Part shown: positions 57,547-64,000 of the stretch, piece by piece
Position numbering within the stretch: position 1 is the first letter of the stretch
Layout of the letters: every line of letters starts with the position of its first letter
DNA from: Legionella qingyii
Lineage (GTDB): Bacteria; Pseudomonadota; Gammaproteobacteria; Legionellales; Legionellaceae
Assembly: GCF_003184185.1 (NCBI RefSeq)
Contig: NZ_QHJG01000019.1
Location: 1 to 64,000 of the forward strand
DNA: 64,000 bases
Direction of reading: 5' to 3'
Notes under the pieces: model-generated
Databases searched by the model: none
What the model was told of the DNA's origin: nothing
The model's input: the letters and a program-made list of their open reading frames with translations, nothing else
Program-made: the position numbers and the translations under genes

Positions 57547-59040
57547 TTAGATATCTGCAAACTTATTCTCAAAGGTGCGTAGCTTTTGCTCCAATCCCCA
57601 CTGTAATTGAGCTTTTTCACTTCCTTTTATAAACTGTTGACAGCGTTCGCTTTCTAAATCTTGACAATCTTGAGTCAGTAGCGCTTTATCAGCATCGGAC
57701 CATATGCTTTTTCCAGGTACGAATGCGTAGGTTAGAGCATTCCTATTAATTTGTTTTAAAGTTTGATAATCCAGACCATGTTTTAATACAGCTTCAACAT
57801 ATTGCTGGCTCAAATTGGTACGTAATATACCTTCATCATCAGTAGATAATACAACTGGAACATGATGTTGAAGATAAAAATTCAAAGGATGATTGCGACC
57901 AGAAATCTTTAATATTTTAAAATTGCTGACGAGATTAATCTCTACTGCCCTATGATTCTTCGCCATAAAATTTAAGGTATTTTTCACATTATTTTCATGA
58001 GCAATATCTACCCCATGCCCAATTCTTTGCGCCTGACCAGTAAAAAGGGCATCATGAATGTGATAATCCAAATCTTCCGGAGTGACTATCTCCTGGCTTA
58101 GTTCGCCGGCATGCAAGGCGATATTGACTTGGGGGTATATCTTATGCAGGTATTGATACATTTGCATTTGTTTGCGAAAGTCACGCAAAGAAATAATACC
58201 GTCCTCAGGTTGGACCAAATTAACGCCGACAAGTGTGCCTTTGCTTTTTATGGATTGAGCTACGGCTTCAAAAGCATTAAGTGTTTGAGCAAAGAGATTA
58301 TCAAAAGATTGCTCTCTAAGTGAATAATATAAAAATTTAACTTTTATTTGGCAGGCTTTTTTTTCCGGATTCGTTTCGCAGCCTATCTCTTGACGTGCTT
58401 GTTGCAAAATACGATTTGATTCGACCACTGTATAATTGATATTATTTTGAAAATCCTGATTGGCTAATAAACGCTTTGTTTTTTGGTCAAACGAAGTAGT
58501 ATCTTTAAGCATATCGCCAAAACTGCTTGAATGGGCGTTATCAGGTAAAATCATTAATTCCATATAGTGTTCATTTTGTTGTGCTGCAGTTTGCAACACC
58601 GCGGCAACTAGCTCAGGCTGATGATCTGCAACTATGGCATTGAACTTGTAGAATGAGCTGAAAAAATGATCATGTCCTGATTCTTTTCCTGGTACGAAAT
58701 CTTTCATCGACCAACTTCTCACAGTATTTGCATAAAGTCCAGGGTGATTAAGCAGATCCTTTGTATCGATTCCATTACAGTCAGAGGTGTTTTTGCTCAC
58801 TGTCCAATTGACTGTATTCAAGCAATAGTTATCTTTAGATGCCAATTCCAGCATAACTTCAGGGTAAGCACCTCCGGCTAAGTGATAATGTAATTCACCA
58901 CCTTTAGGCATGCTCTTAAAAAATGCATATAAGGTGTGAGGGTCATTTTTTATTTGATCAAAATAAGATTGAACATTAGCTTGAACAAAAGAGGAAAAGA
59001 ATAGACCAGCAAGGAGTGATATTGATTTAATATAGTTCAT
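57547..59040 (-). CDS. exported adenosine deaminase-like protein
   Basis: A 497-residue metal-dependent amidohydrolase with a signal peptide (SISLLAGLFFSSFVQA). Zinc and catalytic motifs: GELHYHLAGG, IALHAGELS, RIGHGVDI and LSTDDEG. This is the ADGF/ADA-type of the family, likely deaminating extracellular or periplasmic adenosine. It is convergent on purA and separated by repeat copy C. Periplasmic or secreted location is inferred from the leader. Confidence 0.87.
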   Translation of the reverse strand: MNYIKSISLLAGLFFSSFVQANVQSYFDQIKNDPHTLYAFFKSMPKGGELHYHLAGGAYPEVMLELASKDNYCLNTVNWTVSKNTSDCNGIDTKDLLNHPGLYANTVRSWSMKDFVPGKESGHDHFFSSFYKFNAIVADHQPELVAAVLQTAAQQNEHYMELMILPDNAHSSSFGDMLKDTTSFDQKTKRLLANQDFQNNINYTVVESNRILQQARQEIGCETNPEKKACQIKVKFLYYSLREQSFDNLFAQTLNAFEAVAQSIKSKGTLVGVNLVQPEDGIISLRDFRKQMQMYQYLHKIYPQVNIALHAGELSQEIVTPEDLDYHIHDALFTGQAQRIGHGVDIAHENNVKNTLNFMAKNHRAVEINLVSNFKILKISGRNHPLNFYLQHHVPVVLSTDDEGILRTNLSQQYVEAVLKHGLDYQTLKQINRNALTYAFVPGKSIWSDADKALLTQDCQDLESERCQQFIKGSEKAQLQWGLEQKLRTFENKFADI

Positions 59041-59282
59041 TGTATTCGAAAATATGTCAAATTTGTGGAATTATCGCACAATTATTATTAAATCCCAACC
59101 ATTGTATTTACATTCTATTCATAGCAAAATGATTTTACTGTTCTTAGGCGCTGTCGCATCAGTTCTCGCCGTAATTGTATTACGCCGATCTAGGGAGCGA
59201 TAAATTGAGAATAGGGGCATGCAGGAAAAGGGTTCAACAATCATTTGAATGTAAATATCAATATTAAGTCGAATCAATTAGG

Positions 59283-60032
59283 ATGATGAATATGAAATAT
59301 TTTTTATCAAAGTTTTATACTGTATTAGGTACTTTTTTTCTGTCGCTAATAACAGCAAGTTTTTGTAACGCTGCATCTGAGTTGGGTGATTCTACAAATA
59401 AAGCCAAAATGACAATCAATGTTGGTATTTATGCTCCATTTTCTGAAAAATCTGCTTTTATTGGTAGAAATATGTTAGGGGCAATGGAAATTGCACGAGA
59501 TCAATTAAAGTCCACAGAAATTAATTATGAGTTTTATACGCTGGATAAAATGCCAAATAATGCTAATGCAGCAGAAACCTTGCAAAAATTTATTGATGCA
59601 CATCACATTAATGTAATTATGACTGAAGGAACCGAGAGTGGTGCTTTAGTTGCACCTTTGGCGAAAAAAAATAAACTCATTCATTTTTGTCTCACTGATG
59701 ACTCAATAATTGCCGATGGAAAAAATAATTTTCAGGCACAAAGCCCTAATCACAAACAATCTGCTGCATTGACTAAATCAACGAAGCCAGAATTTATCGC
59801 GCAATTTAAACAAGAATACCTTAGTCATCCTATCAGTGAAGCAGGGTATGCTTTTGATGTATTCCATCTAATCCATAATAGTGCTTTGCTTGCGATGCAA
59901 ACCCATTCTGATTTTTCCAGCCAAGCAATCGCAACTCATCTGTTGGCTATTGAGCCTGGAATGGGAGTCATGGGTGCATTTAATATAGGTAAAAATGGTG
60001 TTTCATATAAGAAGCAGACGCTTACTGCCTAA
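59283..60032 (+). CDS. shortened Leu/Ile/Val-type periplasmic binding protein
   Basis: A 249-residue protein with a signal peptide (FFLSLITASFCNAAS). Residues 45-140 match the first lobe of Peripla_BP_6 proteins (INVGIYAPFSEKSAFIGRN, LGAMEIARDQLK, ANAAETLQKFI) and the end matches their last part (GYAFDVFHLIHNSALLAM). Family members are about 370 residues: roughly 110 residues of the middle lobe are absent with no frameshift. It may be an internal deletion (non-functional) or a specialised form. It stands alone, without ABC transporter genes nearby. Confidence 0.65.
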   Translation: MMNMKYFLSKFYTVLGTFFLSLITASFCNAASELGDSTNKAKMTINVGIYAPFSEKSAFIGRNMLGAMEIARDQLKSTEINYEFYTLDKMPNNANAAETLQKFIDAHHINVIMTEGTESGALVAPLAKKNKLIHFCLTDDSIIADGKNNFQAQSPNHKQSAALTKSTKPEFIAQFKQEYLSHPISEAGYAFDVFHLIHNSALLAMQTHSDFSSQAIATHLLAIEPGMGVMGAFNIGKNGVSYKKQTLTA

Positions 60033-60192
60033 CTTTAATTGAATGGCTACTGAGTAACTGTTTCTAAAATGACCTGGAGGTAAATCCGAAGGATTGCCGC
60101 GGGTTTTACCTTAGTCTTGTGCACATCTGACCTTTCCCCTAGGTTTTCAACTTGTGACGGAGAGACAGGGGTACTCTGTTCTACCCTGTTAT

Positions 60193-60246
60193 AAAAAGAA
60201 GAGGAGCCTAAGTGGGTCGAATCCAACCCATTGACTCCTCTTTTTT
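60193..60246. terminator. bidirectional intrinsic terminator
   Basis: AAAAAGAAGAGGAG (60193-60206) pairs with CTCCTC and TTTTTT (60235-60246); the inner AGTGGGT/AACCCATT pair strengthens it. It lies between the binding protein gene and the convergent ctpA stop at 60259 and has the T-run for both sides. Confidence 0.8.
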
Positions 60247-60258
60247 ACGAGTTACTAA

Positions 60259-61611
60259 TTATCTATTAGCTAAAGCCATGCCTTCCAAAACCGTTAAAGC
60301 TGCATAGAGTTGATAGTCATTATGCATTAACTCATCCATTTGAGCTTTGAAGTTTTTAGCTTTAGTAATTTCCTTGTTATTTTTATTAATTAAGTGTCCA
60401 CTGAGATTTGCTTCACTATATCCAGTAGGATCAGCAGGTTTCGCAGCAGTTTTAGGAATTTCTACCTCATTCACTACGATATCAGGGACAATTCCTTGAG
60501 CTTGAATTGAAGTTCCTGATGGAGTGTAATACAGCGCGGTAGTTAACTTAATTCCAGTTTTTTCATCCAGCGGTAATACAGTTTGAACTGAGCCTTTACC
60601 AAAGCTTGTTGTACCGAGGATAACAGCTCGTTTGTTATCTTTTAGTGCGCCAGCTACAATTTCAGCTGCAGATGCAGAACCGTTATTGATTAATACAACC
60701 ATTGGGGCGTTATGTAAGACATCTACTCCTTTGGCCAAGGCGGTAAAATCTGAGCCAGGCAAACGTCCTTTGGTTGAAACGATTGTTTCTGGTTTGCCTG
60801 ATTTATCTTTACCGAGGAAGGCATCAGAAACTTGTATTGCTGAATCAAGTAGTCCTCCTGGGTTGTTGCGTAAATCCAGGATTAGGCCTTTTAAATTTCC
60901 ACCAGATTGTTGTTTTAGCCTATCAATGGCTTGTAACATGTCTTTTCCAGTTAATGCTTGGAATTGTGTTAAACGAATATAACCATAGCCGGGGGCGATT
61001 ATTTTACTTTGTACACTTTTAATTTGGATAATTTCTCGAATTAAATCAAAAGTTAGCGCTTTATTAACCCCTTTACGTAATATAGTCAACTGAATTGTGC
61101 TTCCAGCTTTACCACGCATCAAATTGACAGCATCCTTAAGTGAAAGACCCTGAACGGATTCTTTTCCCAATTTAATAATGTAGTCTCCAGATTTGATGCC
61201 TGCTTTGAAGGCTGGTGTATCAACGAGAGGAGTAACTACTTTAACCACTCCATCCTCCATGGTTACTTCGAGCCCTAAACCGCCAAATTCACCACTAGTT
61301 GATGTTTGTAGATCTTTAAACTCTTCTTCATCCAGGTAACTTGAGTGCGGATCAAGTCCCGTGAGCATACCACGAATGGCATTATCAAAGAGTTCTTTAT
61401 CATCAACAGGTTTGACATAGTATTTTTTAATTTCACCTATAGCATTGGAAAAGCGTTGAACATCTTCTAAAGGAACCGCTTTAGTCGTAGAGCTTGAGGT
61501 TGTAGACGTATCTGTGTTAGCCTCATCATCTGCAAAGCCTGTAAGAGGTAACATAAGAGTAAACGCGTATACTATCGCAAGCGTGCATGGATATAGTTTT
61601 TTTATCAACAT
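60259..61611 (-). CDS. ctpA: carboxyl-terminal processing protease (S41)
   Basis: A 450-residue periplasmic protease with a signal peptide (LAIVYAFTLMLPLTGFA). PDZ domain is around 100-190 (EFGGLGLEVTMEDG, IKSGDYIIKLG), and the S41 core has LILDLRNNPGGLLDSAI, catalytic Ser in NNGSASAAEIVAGAL and Lys in TSFGKGSVQ. It trims cell wall hydrolases and envelope proteins. It follows envC on the same strand, with 86 bases between. Confidence 0.95.
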   Translation of the reverse strand: MLIKKLYPCTLAIVYAFTLMLPLTGFADDEANTDTSTTSSSTTKAVPLEDVQRFSNAIGEIKKYYVKPVDDKELFDNAIRGMLTGLDPHSSYLDEEEFKDLQTSTSGEFGGLGLEVTMEDGVVKVVTPLVDTPAFKAGIKSGDYIIKLGKESVQGLSLKDAVNLMRGKAGSTIQLTILRKGVNKALTFDLIREIIQIKSVQSKIIAPGYGYIRLTQFQALTGKDMLQAIDRLKQQSGGNLKGLILDLRNNPGGLLDSAIQVSDAFLGKDKSGKPETIVSTKGRLPGSDFTALAKGVDVLHNAPMVVLINNGSASAAEIVAGALKDNKRAVILGTTSFGKGSVQTVLPLDEKTGIKLTTALYYTPSGTSIQAQGIVPDIVVNEVEIPKTAAKPADPTGYSEANLSGHLINKNNKEITKAKNFKAQMDELMHNDYQLYAALTVLEGMALANR

Positions 61612-61697
61612 AGCGATCTCCTCAGATGCAAGGCTGCAAAATAAGCCATCTTCTTTTATTATAATTATTGAAATGCAATTAAGGTGCCAGGGTTAAA

Positions 61698-62828
61698 CTA
61701 AGACAACCAATTAAGCGGTGGAATAGCTTTTCCCTTTAGTCTTATTTCAAAGTATAGACCGTTTTGTTTAATTCCGCCGCTATGACCTACACTAGCAATT
61801 TGCTCATTTTGACGTACGTACTGGCCCTTGCTCTTAAATAGAGATTGATTATGAGCATACAAGGTCATGAAGCCTTGCCCGTGATCAATGATAAGAAGTA
61901 AACCATATCCTTTAAGCCAGTCACTAAATACAACTTTCCCAGGGTAAACGGCAGTTACTACGGCTCCTTCATCGGCAAAAAATGTCACCCCTTGGTTCAT
62001 TTTTCGTAGAGAACGGCTCTGGCTCTGGACCGGGGACGGCAATTTTTTGCGCATCTGGTTAAAGGGTGTGCTTGCAGTGGGAATACTTTGTTGTGTTGCT
62101 AATGATTTGAGTAAACGTGCTAAATTTTCTTTATTTTTCCGAACGTCATGCAACCTGTTTTGTTTATCTTGAATTTCATGGTTCAGTGATTGAATTAGAG
62201 TTTTATGATAATTTTTATTTTCTTGTAGTTGCTGTTGATGTTGAGTAAGTTCTGATTTTAATTGTTTATTGGCAATAAGTTCTGTTCTCAATTTTTCCCT
62301 GCTCTCGCTAAGGCTCGTGCGGGTTTTATCAATTTTATCGATAAGCTGTTGCCGTGATTTAACGATGTATTGATAATATGTTAAAGTTCGACTCACTTTA
62401 TTGGGATCATCCTGATTCAGGAGTAATTTAAGCGGTTGATATTCTCCCATTTGATAACGAGCACGTACGTGGTTCGCTAATAATTGCTGTTGGGTAATCA
62501 GCTGTTGGTTTAGTTGATTTACTTGTTCTTGTAGGTCAGTAATTTTATTTTCTGTATTCTTGATCTCATTTTGGATGAAATGTAATTTATGAATCCCTGC
62601 ACCAATTTGCTTTTCAGTTTCAGACAATTCCTTATTTAATAGGCCTCGTTTATCGTGAGCTGAATTTAATGTTTTTTGGAGGCTGTTAATTTGCGCATCC
62701 AATTGTTTTAATTTATTTTGTGTTTGCACAACAGCAGATGTGGATTCTGCATGGCCCCCGAAACAAAGCAAAAGACCAAAGAGTAATCCGGAAAAATAAG
62801 TTGTACCATTTTCTATCCTAGATCGCAT
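61698..62828 (-). CDS. envC: murein hydrolase activator EnvC-like (M23) protein
   Basis: A 376-residue exported protein. The leader FSGLLFGLLLCFGGHA ends at a likely cleavage site; residues 25-240 form a long coiled coil (LKQLDAQINSLQKTL ...), and the LytM/M23 domain has VVFSDWLKGYGLLLIIDHG and MTLYAHNQSL. The last zinc ligands are incomplete, consistent with an EnvC-type activator rather than an active enzyme. The open frame extends to 63011, overlapping gpmI by eight bases, but 61 extra residues before the leader would be odd, so I chose 62828. Confidence 0.85.
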   Translation of the reverse strand: MRSRIENGTTYFSGLLFGLLLCFGGHAESTSAVVQTQNKLKQLDAQINSLQKTLNSAHDKRGLLNKELSETEKQIGAGIHKLHFIQNEIKNTENKITDLQEQVNQLNQQLITQQQLLANHVRARYQMGEYQPLKLLLNQDDPNKVSRTLTYYQYIVKSRQQLIDKIDKTRTSLSESREKLRTELIANKQLKSELTQHQQQLQENKNYHKTLIQSLNHEIQDKQNRLHDVRKNKENLARLLKSLATQQSIPTASTPFNQMRKKLPSPVQSQSRSLRKMNQGVTFFADEGAVVTAVYPGKVVFSDWLKGYGLLLIIDHGQGFMTLYAHNQSLFKSKGQYVRQNEQIASVGHSGGIKQNGLYFEIRLKGKAIPPLNWLS

Positions 62829-63003
62829 TTGATATGTTGCTTCAGAAGAATAGTTTTTCGTCGATATAATGTCCGAATCCTTATGTACTCGTTTCGAAAG
62901 AGGTTTATTGCATTTTAATTTCTGTCTGATTGTTATTGAGCTGTGAAAACAATAATCTTTAACATCTGAGCGACATAAATTAAAAGAAACTTTATCATTC
63001 CAT

Positions 63004-64000
63004 TTATTCATGAGTATTTTTTTCTAACAATTGACGACCTGTCATTTCCGCAGGTGGAGTAATTCCGAGTAAGCCCAGCATTGTTGGTGCGATATCAATC
63101 AAGCTACCTTCGCTTTGGGTAAAGTGCCAATTACCTCCAACGTATACTAATGGTACAGGTTCACTAGTATGAGCAGTATGTGCTTGATGAGTTGTTTCGT
63201 CAAACATTTCTTCAGCATTGCCATGATCGGCCGTAATGAGCAACTTCCCTCCTTGCCTTGCTAGTGCATGCCATACTTTGCTCATGCATTGATCAAGACA
63301 TTCGATTGCGCGAATTGTGGCCTTAAAATCTCCACTATGTCCTACCATGTCAGCATTCGCATAATTGCAAATAATGACATCATAATCTTGGCTGTTAATT
63401 GCCTCGACCAAACTTTCTGTTAATTGTGGTGCACTCATTTCAGGTTGTAAGTCATATGTAGCAACTTTGGGAGAGGGTATTAAAATTCTTTCTTCATTAG
63501 TAAAAATATTCTCGTTTCCACCGTTAAAGAAAAAAGTTACATGAGCATATTTTTCTGTTTCTGCAATGCGTAATTGACTTAAGCCATGGGTTGAAAGCAC
63601 TTCTCCTAAGGTATTATTTAAAGGAATAGGAGGAAAAGCCTGGGTTGTTGGTAAGTTTTTATCATATTGAGTCAGGCTGACAAAATAGGATAATTGCGGC
63701 TGCACTGCTCGAGTAAATTTTTTAAACGTTGGATCAATAAAAGCTGTGGTTAATTGTCGCGCTCTGTCTGCACGAAAATTAAAAAATAAAACGGCATCTC
63801 CATCCTCAATTGCTTTCTTCTCCCCTATAAGGGTAGGCGGTATGAATTCATCAGACAGATTTTGTTGATAATAAGAATTTATTGCTGTTTCTGCATCTTG
63901 GAAATGATGCTCACTGTTGCCTTGGGTTAATAAAGTATAGACAGGCTCTACTCTATCCCAGCGGTTGTCTCTATCCATCGCATAATAGCGTCCACTAATC
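63004..64000 (-). CDS. gpmI: 2,3-bisphosphoglycerate-independent phosphoglycerate mutase (partial)
   Basis: The C-terminal two thirds of GpmI, cut by the right edge; the frame stays open past 63978 through SGRYYAMDRDNRWDR. Visible metal motifs: DAVLFFNFRADRARQ, NYANADMVGHSGD and ITADHGNAEEM. It interconverts 3- and 2-phosphoglycerate using manganese. The gpmI-envC-ctpA order is conserved in gammaproteobacteria. Confidence 0.94.
   Translation of the reverse strand, partial: ISGRYYAMDRDNRWDRVEPVYTLLTQGNSEHHFQDAETAINSYYQQNLSDEFIPPTLIGEKKAIEDGDAVLFFNFRADRARQLTTAFIDPTFKKFTRAVQPQLSYFVSLTQYDKNLPTTQAFPPIPLNNTLGEVLSTHGLSQLRIAETEKYAHVTFFFNGGNENIFTNEERILIPSPKVATYDLQPEMSAPQLTESLVEAINSQDYDVIICNYANADMVGHSGDFKATIRAIECLDQCMSKVWHALARQGGKLLITADHGNAEEMFDETTHQAHTAHTSEPVPLVYVGGNWHFTQSEGSLIDIAPTMLGLLGITPPAEMTGRQLLEKNTHE

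Overview
The window looks like a chromosomal segment of a Legionella species. It is AT-rich and carries a ProA/Msp-type M4 zinc metalloprotease, an IcmC/DotE-like membrane protein matching the stand-alone Dot/Icm gene dotV, and an ankyrin protein resembling LegA12/AnkC. Around these lie ordinary gammaproteobacterial housekeeping genes. From memory, proA, dotV and legA12 lie in this order close together in L. pneumophila, so most of the right half appears syntenic with that species. Species cannot be assigned from sequence reading alone.

Layout: 1-13.7 kb is mostly housekeeping: a Pit phosphate transporter with its DUF47 partner, a small secretin-N-like periplasmic protein, algH/ruvX/pyrB, a GT87-type membrane glycosyltransferase, comM, ubiK, P-II, 5-formyl-THF cyclo-ligase, pabC, a TVP38/TMEM64 protein and a fused acyltransferase/acyl-ACP synthetase. 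A 50-residue Cys-rich exported peptide is encoded at 13.7-13.9 kb.

14.0-27.1 kb is the most striking part: an almost complete MSHA-type (mannose-sensitive haemagglutinin) type IV pilus locus. Minor pilins C, P, D and O come first, then mshI, a PilN-like gene, J, K, L, M, N, E, G, a tiny F-like ORF, and last the major pilin A. One minor pilin carries a long Cys-rich, beta-propeller-like C-terminal region that could be a tip adhesin. The ATPase gene mshM is split by a one-base frameshift. MshE has the tandem MshEN arrangement known to bind c-di-GMP.

27.2-38.8 kb holds PHA synthase, an SDR enzyme, the aroQ-accB-accC-prmA cluster with purH, proA, an alpha/beta hydrolase and an EEP-family hydrolase. 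38.8-42.4 kb is an accessory island: decayed reading frames, two MITE-like palindromes, a group II intron maturase remnant and a 633-residue candidate effector with a GETH-type (ChaN/TIKI-like) toxin domain. 42.4-64 kb returns to core genes: fba, a ferredoxin-NADP reductase type enzyme, dotV, pssA, npr/hpf/rpoN, rpmB/rpmG, trmB, legA12, lysE type exporter, a D-threonine aldolase-like enzyme, hflKC, purA, a secreted adenosine deaminase-like protein, a shortened periplasmic binding protein, and ctpA/envC/gpmI, with gpmI cut by the window edge. A dispersed hairpin repeat occurs downstream of pit, trmB and purA.
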